From the NCBI GenBank assembly GCA_963580285.1, contig OY757025.1, positions 115,137,900-115,201,899 of the forward strand: a DNA stretch of 64,000 bases. Reading direction: 5' to 3'. A program made the position numbers and the translations under genes. The stretch is from Lucinisca nassula. Taxonomy: Eukaryota; Mollusca; Bivalvia; Lucinida; Lucinidae. Positions 36,211 through 51,200 of the stretch are shown here, in pieces. Numbering within the stretch: position 1 is the first letter of the stretch; the number at the start of each line of letters is the position of its first letter. Under the pieces are notes generated by a model that was not told the DNA's origin, ran no database searches, and worked only from the letters and a program-made list of their open reading frames with translations.

Positions 36211-39200
36211 TCGGGTTTAACGTCGCTTTCAACAATTTTTCAGTCATATCACGACGGTGTCTGGTTGCGACAGGGAGCTCAATGCTCACTTTTATAGTGC
36301 TGCCTCACTGAAGTATCATGTCCCAGACACATTACATGATACCACACCCAGTCACATTATCCTGACACTGGGTCGACCAGTCCTAGCTCTACCCCGTAAA
36401 TCTGAGTGCCAAGCGAGGAGCAGCTAGTACCATTTTTAACGACTTTGGTATGTCCCGGCCCGGGATCGAATCCGTGACCTCCCGTTCCCCGGAGCGGACA
36501 CTCTACCAACTGAGCTATCGGGGCCGGTATACCCAGTATGCAGAAGGTTATTAGATAAGCAACAACAAAGTAGTTCCAGCTACTGTGGGTTATTCATAGC
36601 ATCAGGTAAGGAGGCATAGTCTATTCATCCTTCAAGATAAGGCACTTTTTTTCATTAGAAAAGTACCAGTGCACTGATACACCAGTACTTTTCTTATTTC
36701 TGAACGAAAACTTATGTTGTGGGTACTCATTAGAAGTGCCTCAGCAAGTTGCTTCTAATGAGTACCCACCACATAGGTTTTCATGAAGAAATAAGGAAAA
36801 TAATAAGTGGATACCCATTCTTACCAGGAGCTATGTGACAGTGTATATATTTTTGTCGATCTCTATCAAGCCATACATCGGCCCCCGCCCATCAGGGCTT
36901 GAAGAAATAGATGGACTGCATTATGCTTCCACGCAGAGATGAAAGCGACTGCACACAAGTACTGGTAAACCACTCAGAGGATTTAAGCCTGCCCAGGCAA
37001 AGTGGTGCGGGTCGGGCTGTCCATGCTTATAAACCCTATTGGTTTCATTGGGCGACGTGGCTCGAGATGTCATTTCATCTCAATGTCAGGTAAAAGTCCC
37101 ACAAAATTGGAAACAACATCTCCAAAATGACCTACAGTGTTGGCAGGGATGATAAACCTCAAATCAAACAAAAGAAAACAAACAAAATCAATCATCTCGG
37201 ACATTTACCTCTTTTAAACAGCCACCTCCTTTTAGCAGGCAGTTTTTAAGTTTTCCATTTGTGGCTGCTCAATGGAGGTTTTACTATATGGCCAGACTTT
37301 GCAAGCCTGATAAGACAGCACAAAATGCAGTGTCTGATCTGAGACCTCACTGTCTGCAAAAAGTTAAATTATTTTATAAATGAGTTTCTGAGACTATCTC
37401 AACTTGACACCCCTTGATTGCACAAGTATTCCGCTGAAGGCTATGTCGCGCCTGTCAGGGTGAAAAGTCACTGAACCATGAAATCTAGGTCAAAGTCAAA
37501 CATGGATGCTTGCATAAAAGTTGTCACTCCTAGATGCCAGCTTGTACCAAGTATCATCAATGAAGCACTTATAGTTCTCGAGAAATCGACTCTTACATTA
37601 GGCTGAAAGTTGGGATGGTCCCAATAATTCACAAGGTCAGTGAACCATGAAATGTAGGTCAAGGTGAGATATGGATGCTTGCATTAAAGTTGCTATTCCT
37701 TGATGGGAGCTTGTACATAGTCACATGAACGAAGCTCTTATTGTTATCGAGAAATGGACTCTTATATTAGGGTGAAAGTTAGGATGGCCGCAATAATTCA
37801 TAAAGTCAGTGAACAATGAAATATAGGTCAAGGTCAGATATGGATGCTTGTTTTGAAGTTGCTATTCCCAGATGCAAGCTTGTATCAATTATCATTAATG
37901 TAGCTCTTATATTTCTCGAGAAATGGACTGTAACATCAGGGTGAAAGTTAGGGTGGTCGCAATAATTCACGAAGTCAGTGAACCATTAAATGTAGGTCAA
38001 GGTGAGTAATGGATGCTGGCATTGAAGTTGCTATTCCTAGATGCAAGCTTGTACTAAACAATGAAGCTCTTACAGTTTTCGAGAAATGGACTCTTACATT
38101 AAGGTGAAAGGGTGGTCGCAATAATTCGCAAAGTCAGTGAACCATGAAATGTAGGTCAAGGTAAGATATGGATCAGAATCAGAATTATTACTGGTGACAC
38201 GTCAAATGACATTCATACACCAGGATCTGTGATGGGAAGTTAGTCCCTAGCTCAATGGATGCTTGCATTGAAGTTGCTATTCCTAGATGCAAGCTTGTAC
38301 TAAGTATCATTAATAAAGCCTTTATATTTCTCGAGAAATGGACTCTTACATTAGGGTGAAAGTTAGGGTGGTCGCAAATGTTGACGGCTTGACGAACGGA
38401 CAAAAAGTTCAACTCCTATGTCGCACCGTGCTTAAAGCAGGTGCGACAAAAATGGACCCATAGTCCCTGTTAAGAGGGTGTATCCACAAATTATTTTTCC
38501 TATTCCTATTCCTATTTCTGTACAAGTATAGCTTTTTACAAAAAGCTAGGTCTACGCTTAGCACATATTAAATGTGAATGTCTAGAGTTATATCCCAGAA
38601 ATGTGTTTTATACAATTAACTGTCTTTGGCAATATTCTAATTTGCCATCCTGCCAACTGAAGTATAATGTCTAAAAATGTTGTAATATTGTGAAAAAGTA
38701 CTTTTTCATCTTTAAAAAGGCACGTGTATGCTTGTGACATCTTTCAAATTGAATGCTTACAAACTGTTGGTTAAGTTAGACTTTATAGAAGACTAATTGA
38801 AGATTAAACCTGAAAGTTTGCTAACGGCGAGGTAAGTTTTTTTAGCTCACCAAAGCCGAAGGCTGCTGAGTAGCTTATATGATAAGCAGTGGTCCGTCGT
38901 GATCGAGAGTTTGTAGATGTATATTTTTTGTATTAGCCTGTGCAATATGACAGCAGATATAGGCTTGTACAAATGTAACACATGTAGCAATTCTGTGCCA
39001 GAGCTCTACGCGCCGGCCTCTTTTTGTGTGAAAGCTTACACTTGCTGTAGGCTGCTCTTTTCTTCTTGTGAAAGCTTATACTTGTTGTGTTGCATAAGAA
39101 TGGAAAGGTCAACCTGCACTGTGGGTAACTAATGGCTGTACTTCCGTGTTAATCTCTATCTCTATAATGTCTACGCCCATGGGCGTAGACAATGAAAACA

Positions 39201-42200
39201 TATGTTGTGGTACTCATTAGAAGTGTCTCAGTAAGGTGCTTCTGAGGCACTTCTAATGAGTACCCAAAAGATGTTTTTGTGCAGAAATAAAATAAAATAC
39301 TAAGGCGCTTCTAATGAGTACCCACTATATATGTTTTCGTGCAGAAATAAAAAAAATACCCGACCCCTGCTATACATAGTGAAGGAGATTCTGTCCCGTT
39401 AAAAATGGGTTCAGACGTGGTTAAACTCATAGACGATCTTACATGTGTCTATTATTGAATTTATTAAACCAGTTTAGGAAAAGGTATAAAATGCGAGGCT
39501 GTGCCGAGCATTTTATTCCTTAAGGTATAAAATGCGAGGCTGTGCCGAACATTTTATCCCTTTTCCTTGATGAGTTAGGCAATGGACAATCATTACATAG
39601 AGGATGTTACATGTGTGTTCATGTATTATTGAATATATTAAACAAGTTGAGGGAAAGGAATACAAGAGCACCGCATGCTGTTGCCAACTCTTGGCTGCAG
39701 TTTCTTTTAGTTAAACAAAAATTATGTCGAAAAAGGGGCATAACTGTGCCAAAAATATTTTGAGGGTGACCTCACCTATTGGTATGAGTTTCCCTTTTCA
39801 TAATGAATGACTAGTCCGAGTTTCAAGTAAATATGTTCAGTAATGACAGAGATATTACAAAATGTCCAAGTTTTTGCATGACGACGCAGACGACGCAAAA
39901 GTTCTAAGTCAAAAAAAGGGGCATAACTGTGCCAAAAATATTTTGAGGGTTACCTCACCTATTGGTATAAGTTCCCCTTTTCATATTGAACAACTAATCC
40001 GAGTTTCAAGTAAATATGTTTGGTAATGACAGAGATATTACAAAATGTCCAAGTTTTTGCACGACGACGACGACGCAGATGACCCCAGAGCTATGACAAT
40101 GCCTCGTCGTTTTCTTCAAAAACAGCCGAGCTAAAAATGCGAGGCTTTGCCAAGGTTTTGTCAACATTCTGCCATAAGTAAATGAGACGTTGTTAAGGAC
40201 ATCATATGTATAATGTTACGGGCGTATCTAAAAGATTTGCATATTTAATCCTCAAGTGGATTACAGAATTTATTACATGCTGTTATTACATTCTCAGACA
40301 CAAGTTCATATGATAAATTATGATAACACATCCCTGTCCTAAACTGGCACCTTTCATATCTCTAGAACAAGCATTTTTTGGAGTTAGTGCTTGAGTTTTA
40401 TGTCCCACCAACAGCTAAGGTCATATGGAGACGGGACCTCGGTTTAAAGACTCATCTGAAAGTCTGGAGAAGCCCCATTTTTTGATGATGTTTATTTTTC
40501 TTATTTCTAGTCCTCAATGAGGTGGTTCTAACGAGTACCCACAATCTATGTACTTGATGGAAAATTATGAATACCCCCTTAAACCCCACTTTTCTCTATA
40601 TAAAGTGGGGTTTAGAGGGGCCATCATTTAACATACTTGTTAGGTTTATGTGCCAGTAACAGCCAACAACAGGTAGTGTCTGGACTCTCGTATGAAATAA
40701 GCAGAGTGCGATAGAAAATATCTGGCAAGAGCCTGTTGTTCAAAACAGAGGACATATCTTTAAACTTATACTTATATTGTTGCTGAAAGCTACTCACGTT
40801 TCCTCATCAGAGTATTAGATATTGTATGTGCTGGAACAGGTCACATTTGGGCCACTAACAGACTTGTTTTTAGCTAACAATGCTTTGAACAACTGGGCCC
40901 AGATGGCCATCCTCCCCCCCCCCCCCACCCCCCCACCCCCAACAGGGCATTCCCAACCACCTCCCCGCCACCCCACTCCCATGAAAAAATGTATCAACGG
41001 AAATCCTCCCCACCCGAACCACCCCTAAGGGAAAACATTCTGAGACCCTTGTGATTATTAGATATTTTTGTCATATAGGTGATACAAAATGATCTTACCT
41101 CATTTCCTTTGTCTTTTTCTCTATTTGCCTTCATTAATTTCTCACCCTCTGTTAAACCTGTGTAAGGATAAAGAAAACCTATCAACCTAAGAACTCTGCC
41201 TAGAAAATTTGTTTCCTAACCATTCAAGTGCTGCAGAAAAATCCAGACATTAAGATTTTGTTTGTTTGATCCCCATCAACACTACATAGGTCATTTTGGA
41301 GACGTTGCTTCCAATTGTGTGGGACTTTTACCCAACACATCTCAAGCCCTGTCGCCCAATGAAACCAATAGAGTTTATAAGTATGGATGGTTCATTTGCA
41401 CCACTTTGCCTGGGCAGGGTTAAATCCTCTAAGCGGTTTACCAGTACACATGTGCGGTCAGTTTCAGCTCTGCATGGAAGCAACATGCAGCCCATCTATT
41501 TCTTCAAGCCCCGATGGGAGGGGGCCGACACATTAAGATAACACACCTGTGTGTTATAGACCATTCTTTCATATCTCCAAAATGGCTACTTTTCCAATGA
41601 CTTTGTGATATTTTTCTTCTTTATACTCAAAACAAAGGCCGTTCTAATGAGTACACACAACCCATGTTATGGAGCAGAAATAAGCAGAATAATGTATATC
41701 CCTGTACATCCCAATTTTCTCTATATAAAGTGGGATTTATAGGGGTGTTCATTTCACATGATGAGCACACGGCAATCTGTTGTTTTTTTTATCTCATTAA
41801 TTTTCAGCCAAAATAAGGCTTGACATTACATGTGAATCTTCTGTCTAGCAGAGGATATTTGGCTAGCAGAGGATTCACGTTTTGTCAGCCCTTATCAGAC
41901 AATCCACATAATGTTAAGCCTTATTTTGCTGAAAAAAAAAATTGATGAAAATTTTGTCTGCTAAACATGCTTAGCAATCTAAGGGTTAAGAAACAGTCTT
42001 AGCTCAACAACCCAAGAATGGCAGGCAAGAGTAGAAAAATAATTCTGACAAGCTTGTAAACTACACAGGCTGACAGTCCAAATTATATGCTTTTATAATA
42101 TGGGCCCTGTCAAGCGATTTTGGTACTTATCGCCTATGCGAGCAGCGAAAGTTCAGGCGAGCCTGCGCATCCACGCAGTCTCGCCAGAACCTTCGATGCT

Positions 42201-45200
42201 CGCTCATACAAGCAGTGAATCAAGAGGAACCTTCAGACAGAAAGCCATATTCCTGGCCCCTCTGAATGGCTGGGCATGCGCAGTTAAAATCTGTCATGAC
42301 AGAATGCTTGAAGACACAAATTCACATTTATAATATGATAAATAATATATAACCTACAATAAGACTGTGCAGCCAGCCAAAGATCAGCCTGCACATCAGG
42401 AAAAACAGGTCTTGAAAGTTGCCTCCTTTGTGAAAAAAAAAAATGGCATGCCTATACCCGTTCATTCTTTCTAATGCACTGCATGCTGAGTATTTTTTTC
42501 AGCAGATGATATTTTGAAATATTATTCTTATTCTCCCAAAAAACACGATGTGACATTTCATGCAAATTGTCTCGTATGGAGACAATTTGCTGTCTCGTAT
42601 GGAGACAATTTGCTGTCTCGCATGGAAATAATTTGCTGTCTCGTATGGAGTCAATTTGCCAAATGTCAAGTCCTGTTTTATGGACAAAAATAAGAAAAAT
42701 AGCAACAATTTGTTGCCTGCTGAATTAGCCCAGGCAGTTATAAAGGCTAAACATAACATTTGTGGATATTTATTCCACAAACATAACAAACTTATGAATG
42801 GTCAAATTATTGTCCTAACTCATCCTACAGAATAAATCAATTTAGCAGCACCCATTTTTCACTTTCGATCCATCAGATTACCATATTCCTCCCATTTTGC
42901 ATCCCTGTTCCTATTCTGCTGTCAAAGGAAAAAAATATTTTGGCTTACCTACAGTTAAGATTTCAGTCTTTATATCATCCCCCTATCTGCTGTAAATCAT
43001 ATCATGCAAGGTATTTCTAAACCCCCTGCTATCACAGTGTCAGTGTTGACCACTTGGTACTTTAAAAGTTATGATTCCACATTATTCTAATGCTTGCAAT
43101 GAGTTTTAAACTCTCCCTTCCGATAAAATTTCTCTCTCTAATAAGTGCCCCCTCTTTTTCCAATTTGTTAGGCGCCCGGGACGCTAAATGGGAGGAATAC
43201 GGTGCTTGATTGATTTATGCCTACAAATTCATGAAGTGAATGTCAAACAGTGTAGATACTGATCAGATGGCTTCTTCAGAAGCCATATGATCAGTATCTA
43301 CACTGTTTGCAAAAAGGTAGCACATATTCTGATTCAGCAGGACCAGGGTTAACACTGATATCAATATTGAATTATGGGAGTTTTGGCAAGTTTTCTACGA
43401 ACTCACCTGTTGTATCAACATATTCTGGTATATCTTTAATTTCGTTGCCATCAACAAAACTTCTCGACTTTGGCTTGTCATCAGTGTCTATTTTCTCAAG
43501 CTCTTTATCTACATCTATCCTGAAACATACCTGGCACATATAAATCAAACGAACTACAGGGAAACGTCGATGGCATGAAAATCTTTGGGACCATGAAAAT
43601 TTGTTGGAGACAATAATCTGGGGGTTATAATCCCAGATAGGAGACATCATGGGGAAAAAAGTTATCTTTTTAGTGTTCCATAAAATTACTATGTTGTGTG
43701 CACATTCTTCTGTCAGAACTGACAACTGCCCTTCTTGAATCACTGACAGTAGAAAATATTTCATGATCAATTTCTATGAAAGAAATTCAATTACCCGACA
43801 GGAATCAAACCTGTGACCTCATGATCATCAGTAAGATATGCATCCGACTGAACCACTAAGGCCATCATACTGCATTAGATATGATACAACAGTTAATGTA
43901 GAATAAAACAGGTAAGTGAGTATTTGGTGATAATAACAAGTTTTGTCAATTCTCCATAAAAAAAACCCTGTGATGTGGGTTCATGTATTCATTAGAACCT
44001 CCTAAGTAAGGCGATTTTGTTTGTTTTTCAGTTTAATATCCCAGTCAACACTATTTAGGTCATACCAAGTCAGTCAGTTTACCTATCCACACTTTCCCTA
44101 GGCAGGCTTTTTTGCAAGCGATTAACCAGTACAGTGCACATTCTTTCACCAATAACTGACAACAGACCCTTCTTGTATCAGCAAAGGGAGAAAATGACCA
44201 TCAAAATGATTCATGATCAATCTTTTTGGATTTCATGATCAATCTTTTGGATTTCATGATCAATCTCTACAAAAGAATGTTGCAGACCCAGCAGGTATCC
44301 AACAAGCGACCGCCAGATCACCAATCAGATGCAAGCATTCTACTGAGCTACCGAGGCCGGCTCAGCAAGGTAGTTCTCGTCAATACCCACACAATAGGAT
44401 TATATGGAGAAATACCCACCTATTCTGGAGCTATGAATTTACACTGTACTGTAAAAATCCTTACAATATGGACATCCTGAAGACTTGTAATTCTCATAAG
44501 ATTTTAACAAATTTGTTTCATGATCCAACAAGGAGTCAAAAAGGTGCAGACAGAATGACAAACAGTGTAGACCCTGATCAGACTGCTCCGTCAGGAGCAG
44601 TCTGATCTGGGTCTGCACTGTTTGGTGAGGCCTGTCTGTCTCGTAGGATCATTATGGTATTCTCCACTAAAAAATTTTCAATATAATGATACTTTGAACA
44701 ACTGGACCCTTAATTTTATGTCAAATAATGGTTTGAATACATACTTATCCCAGTCTCTATATTCACGAGGTTTCACTGGCTTTTTTGCAGCTGGTATGCT
44801 TGTCTTAGCCTGAAAAACAAAAATGACAGTGAAACAATAGTATACATGTACACCTCAACCTCCTTATAACTCTGTACATTACCAGTAGATATAACAAAGT
44901 TTAAAGGGTGGTTGGGTGATGCAAAGGTGATGTGTATCTTGGGTCACAGGGATGTCCAACTGATATTGGCTTACAGTTGGGCAAGGCCTGCTGTCCTTGC
45001 AGCAGGTAAGGGTAGAGTGGGGATTGTTGTTATTTCTTCTGTTTCTACGCTTCCATTCATTTTCCTCTTTCTCCTCTGTCCCTCCCTTTCATCTCCTCTG
45101 CTATCTCTACTATCTCTTTTCTCCCTTTCCCTGGGAGACGACACAAAATGGCCCACAAGGGTTGACGTGTCGTTAAACCCAAAACAATCAATCAATAACA

Positions 45201-48200
45201 AGACAGATGGATAACCAAACAAGAGGGCCATGATGGCCCTGGATCGCTCACCTGATCCATATGATAGAGTAACAAGTGGGCCTCGGGGAGGGCCATTATT
45301 GACCCCAGGGCTATAATGTGCATAATGTTGAGGGAGGTCTAAAAAGGTGAAGGTTCTTACCAAATATCAACAACGGCTATAATTTGAACAATCTTGGCAA
45401 AGGTCCACTAGATGAAGCTACACAACAAATATCAAAAACCTGGGCCTTGCGGTTTCAGGGAAGAAGATTTTTTTAAAGATATTCCTTACATAAGCCTATG
45501 TAAAACCAAATGGCCACGGGGCAGGGGCATTTTTTGGCCTCAGGGCTATAATTTAAACAATCTTGATAGAGTTCCACTAGATGAAGCTTCACGTCAAATA
45601 TCAAAGACCTGGGCCTTGTTGTTTCAGAGAAGAAGATTTTCAAAGATTATCTCTATTATAAGTCTATGTAAAACCAAAGGGCCCTGGGGTGGGGGCATTT
45701 GTGGCCCCAGGGCTATAATTTGAACAATCTTGGTAGAGGTCCACTAGATGAAGCTCCATACCAAATATCAAAGACCATGGCCTTGCAGTTTTAGAGAAGA
45801 AGATTTTTAAAGATTTCCATATGTAAGTCTATGTAAAACCAAAGGGTCTCGGGGCGGGGGCATTTTTGGCCCCAGGGCTATAATTTGAACAATCTTGATA
45901 GAGGTCTCCTAGAAGAAATTTCACACCAAATATCAAAGACCTAGGCCTTGTGGTTTCACAGAAGAAGATTTTTAAAGATTTTCCCTATATAAGTCTATGT
46001 AACACCAAAGGCCCACGAGGCGGGGGCATATTTGGTCTCAGGGCTATAATTTGAACAATCTTGGTAGAGGTCCACTAGATGAAGCTTCATACCAAATGTC
46101 AAAGACCTAGGCCTTGTGGTTTCAGAAGAAGATTTTTCAAGATTTTTCCTATATAAGTCTATGTAAAACCAAAGGGCCCAGGAGCTGGGGCATTTTTGGC
46201 CCCCGGGGCTATAATTTAAACAATCTTGATAGAGGTCCACAAGATGAAGCTTCATACCAAATATCAAACACCTGGGCCTTGCAGTTTAAGAGAAGAAGAT
46301 TTTTAAAGATTTTCCCTATATAAGCCTATGTAAAACCAAAGGGCCATGGAGCGGCGGCATTTTTGGCCCCAGCACTATAATTTGAACAGTCTTGGTAGGG
46401 GTCCACTAGATGAAGCTTCATACCAAATAGCAAAGACCTGGGCCCTCCAGTTTCAGAGAAGATTTTTAAAGATTTTCCCTATATAAGCCCATGTAAAACC
46501 AAAGGGCCCCGGGGTGGGGGCATTTTTGGCCCCAGCACTATAATTTGAACAATCTTGGTAGGGGTCCACTAGATGAAGCTTCATACCAAATATCAAAGAC
46601 CTGGGCCTTGCGGTTTTGGAGAAGAAGATTTTATAAGATTTTCCCTATATAAGCTTATGTAAAACCAAAGGGCCCCGGGGTGGGGGCATTTTTGGCCCCA
46701 GCACTGTAATTTGAACAATCTTGATAGGGGTCCACTAGATGAAGATTCATATCAAATATCAAAGACCTGGGCCTTAAGGTTTCAGAGAAGAAGATTTTTA
46801 AAGATTTTCCCTATATAAGCCTATGTAAAACCAAAGGGCCCCGGTGCGGGGGCATTTTTGGCCCCAGCACTATAATTTGAACAATCTTCGTAGGGGTCCA
46901 CTAGATAAAGCTTCATACCAAATATCAAAGACCTGGGCCTTGCGGTTTCAGAGAAGAAGATTTTTTAAGTTTTTGGTGAAAAAAAATCTATTTTTGGCTC
47001 CTGTGACCTATATGTGCAACGGACTGGAACCATTTGAACAACTTTGAAAGGGGACCACCTAAGGATCATTCCTGTGAAGTTTGGTCAAAATCAACTTAGT
47101 GGTTTAGGAGGAGATGTCGTTTGTAGAAATTGTTTATGCACGCACGGATGCATGCATGCACGGACGCACGCATGCACGGACGCAGGCATGCACGGACGCA
47201 CGCACAACGGACAAAAAGTGATCCCAAAAGCTCACCTCTTCACTACGTGACGGTGAGCTAAAAAGAGGTTAAGGTGCAAAATACGCCCAATTGGGTGATT
47301 ATTTTCTGTATTTATTCGTCTACATACACAATATGCTGCTGGTACGCACTGAGCTCCATCGGTGGGGCCAATTTTTATGATTTTCTCTTAGTGGTTTGCA
47401 GATTAATCAATTTACTTCATGATTACTTGTTTTAATGCAACTCGTACATGGTTTTCGATCATCAATCATGGTTTTCCATGATCGATTAAAAGTTCATGTT
47501 CTATATACACTACAAGCTACAGTAAAATTCCTATATTAAGACCACCTTAGGGACTGTGCAAAAGTGGTCTTTAAGACCATTTTTGAACAGTCCCAAAGGT
47601 AGTCCCTGACCAGGGGACACTGTGTGCAGAAAACACAAAGTAAGAATAACTGCACCATTCTACATAAGCTTTTTAAAGCAGAATTAGCCTTAATTTTAGG
47701 TGGTCTTAATAACGGAATTTCACTGTATTTTCATACTATGTTAAGGATACAGAGGATATTTGTGCTCCCTGCACAACCTGTATACTAAACTCCGTTCAGA
47801 AAATCTGAATCATCGATTTTTTCATTTCTTCCTTTAAATACTCATTTTAGCCCAGACATCTCTGTGGGAAAGTTTTAGACCTGACCCTCCGCCGACTTCT
47901 CCAACAGGTCATATACCTCTGTGACAGTCAGGGAAGGCTGTGATTATTTGGAGAAAATTGCAAAACAAAGAAATGGGACCACAGACTAAGTCCATTTGAC
48001 GATGATTGTCAGGTAAAATAATAAATATTCAAATCCATGTGATGCACTTTATAAATAGATATGCAGTTACGACACACCTTACATTCGAATCGCTAGATAG
48101 AGGCTTACTAGGAACGGGGAGTCACTAGCGTAATGTGCTGTCAACAGTGGTCAAAAAGAAATATACCGATATTGGATGTGGTGTCACAGCTAATGATTTT

Positions 48201-51200
48201 CCATGAAATGATCGTGCAAATAAAACATATATGCCCTTGTAATTTACAAGAGCAGTAGCCACTTCTATATATGGTTTAAAAGGGTGTGTCGAACCTGTCA
48301 GAATGTCTTAGTCTGTGGAAGAAAATTCAGATTTTGCACTTTTCTCCAAATAATCACAGACTTTCCTGGCTATCGCAGAAGCATACGAATTACTGGAGAA
48401 ATCGGCGGAGGGTGAGGTCTAAAACTTTCCCATGGGCTAAAATGAGTATTAAACGCGAGAATCGAAAAAATCGATGATTCAGATTTTCTGAACGGAGTTT
48501 ATAGGCAATCAAAATGTATGAATTAATTGAATTATATGGAAGAAATAACCATTTTTCTATATAATCTATATATTTTGTGAACAAGCTTCCACATAGCAAC
48601 AGATAAGGCGGGGATTTTGTGATAACTGAAGGATAGTTTTTGTCAATTCTCCATAAAAACCTATTTTGTGGGTATTCATTAGAACAGCCTCAGCGAGGCG
48701 GTTCTAATGAATACCCACAACATAGGTTTATATGGAGAAATAAGGAAAAGTGTACCACTGAAAAAGGGGTCTACTCTTAAAGGAAAGAATTTGCTCCTCA
48801 GGACCAAATTCTTTCCTTAAAGAGTTGACCCCTATTGACATGGGAAACAAAAATACTTTTGCAGGAGTTTCCTCCCCTAAAGGTGTTCCCAACCGGCCCC
48901 GATAGCTCAGTTGGTAGAGTGTCCGCTCCGGGGAACGCTTCGATCCCGGGCCGCGACATACCAAAGTCGTTAAAAATGGTACTAGTTGCTCCTCGCTTGG
49001 CACTCAGATTTACGGGGTAGAGCTAGGACTGGTCGATCCAGTGTCAGGATAATGTGACTGGGTGTGGTATCATGTAATGTGTCTGGGACATGATACTTCA
49101 GTGAGGCAGCACTATAAACGTGAGCATTGAGCTCCCTGTCGCAACCAGACACCGTCGTGATATGACTGAAAAATTGTTGAAAGCGACGTTAAACCCGAAT
49201 TCACACACACCAATTCCCTTAAGAAAAGGCTGTCTGGGATCTTGCAATATTTGAATACACAAATCAGAGGGCTGGGTGCACATGCAGATCAGAAACCTCT
49301 TGCAGCCAAAGTGCAGGTTTCCAATGACAAAGATAGTGAGCTCCAATTATACCTACCCCTTCTGAAGTGATAGTAATGGCCCCTGATCTGACCGGTGGCA
49401 AATTATCTTCACTTGTATCAGGTGCATTCGGGGAAGGTTTTATAGATTCTTCCATGTATTTCATTCCACTTGACCAGTCCTACAGAACAAAATGACAACA
49501 AGTTGTTGAAAGCACTTTTAGCCTTGACCCTTTCAGCCCAGAGTTTCTGAAGTGCAATCTTCCATCTCGGAATTTGGGCACGTCCATTCAACTAAAATAG
49601 AGCATCTCGCCAACCATCGTCACTAAGATGGCAAGCGATGTAGATCCTGATGAGAACGCTCATTAACCAATTTAACCCATTTAGTACCAGAAACCCAAAA
49701 ACGGGTACCCTGGCAAACAGTGCAGGCCCAGATCAGACGCCGCAGAACGCGGCGTCTGATCAGGGCCTTCACTGTTTGCGAAAAGTTCAGCCATTATCCA
49801 AATAAATTTTGATGAAAACACAACCTGAAACCCCTAAATTTTGAAATGGAATCCTGCTATATATAAGGAGGAAGATTCCATTTGGTACAAAAAAGGGCTT
49901 AGAGCCATCTCATGAAGATCTACGCTGTTTGCATAATTATACTGATCGGGCTACAGGATTGAAAGGGTTTACTCCTATATACACCTCCTATTGGCACCAG
50001 TTCAGAGCCAGAAAACTCAACCTGTGTGGTTCCCTAATGCCAAGCTTCCATCGCACGGGCCAGTCCAGGTTTTACAGATACCGTAAAAATCCTAAAAATG
50101 CGGCCACCTTGAAGACTTGCTGTAATTCTCCTAAAATTTTTTACAAATTTGTTTTATAATCCAGCAATGAGTACAAAAGTATCAGACGGAATGGCAAACA
50201 GTGTAGACCCAGATCAGACTGCTCCTTCAGGAGCAGTCTGATCTGGGCCGGCACTGTTTGTTTAGCCCTATCTGTCCCAATATTTAGGATCATTATGGTA
50301 ACTTTCCTAACACAGCACTCTGTCGTCATAGTAACAAGAATAGTGCCGCTATAAATAACTGTTACCTGGATTTCACAGAAACGATATTTGCTCTGTTAAA
50401 CAAACTTTATTGGTCAGCAAAGGTCATGTGGAAAAAAGCAACATAGCTCAGATTCAGTAGTAACTTTGGGTCACTTTGACAAACCTGTCCACCAAAAAGT
50501 TGACATAAACACGCATACCAACTTTCAGGCCACTGCCCACTGGAGCTTGGAGAAATAGATTGGGTTGCATAAGCACTATGCAGAGCTGAAACTGAATGAA
50601 CTTGAGTACTGGTAAACCGCTTAGGTCTAAGCCTGTCCAGGAAAATTGGTGTGAGTCAGACTCCTCCTTTAACCCTAGCGGTTTCTTTGGGTGGTAGGGC
50701 ATGAGATGTCATTTCATCTCAATGTCGGGTAAAAAGTGCCACAAAATCAGAAGCAATGTGTCCAAAATTACCTCAGTAGTGTTGATAGGGCCATAAACCC
50801 CCCAACACAAACAAACAATACCAACCTTCAAGTCTTTATCCAGTTCCTGCCTCTCAGTACAATCCAGGTCTCCCTTAGTTGACACAGGATTATCTGTTCG
50901 CAAGATTCGACTGAAAATAAATCAAACAACTGTACAATAACTGAGAAATAAAAAGTTGAAAAGAAATAGAAGTCAGTGAATTTGGCTTCACCTTACAAGA
51001 ACGATTCTGAATAGGCACGTGGACAAAAACATCTTTTCTAATAGAATAAGCATATTAATGTAATGTATTCATGAATAATTATGTTGTATCAACTCCTAAA
51101 ATGCCAGGCAGTGTGTGTGTGAATTCGGGTTTTAGCGTCGCTTTCAACAATTTTTCAGTCATATCACGGCGGTGTCTGGTTGCGACAGGGAGCTCAATGC

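Noticed and set aside
36041..36289. Open frame with a run of His-Thr.
   Set aside because: It is translation of the (GT)n tail of SINE-A.
43372..43770. A 132-codon minus-strand open frame as one protein.
   Set aside because: Only its middle (43407-43519) is real coding sequence, SPAG1 exon 6; the rest is flanking intron, as the splice sites show.
45995..46267. Minus-strand open frames reading MIFGMKLHLVDLYQDC.. here and near 57771-58377.
   Set aside because: They follow the T7/T8 monomers, and the same peptide recurs once per monomer; best explained as repeat translation.
47148..47205. ACGGACGCACGCATGC tract as a telomere or centromere signature.
   Set aside because: It is the conserved microsatellite-like segment next to the 3' hairpin of the tandem-array elements, repeated at 7040 and 59250.
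48892..48965. Apparent tRNA gene (GATAGCTCAGTTGG, TTCGATCCC).
   Set aside because: It is the head of SINE-A, with a deletion in the T-arm region and followed by the SINE body; not a complete tRNA.
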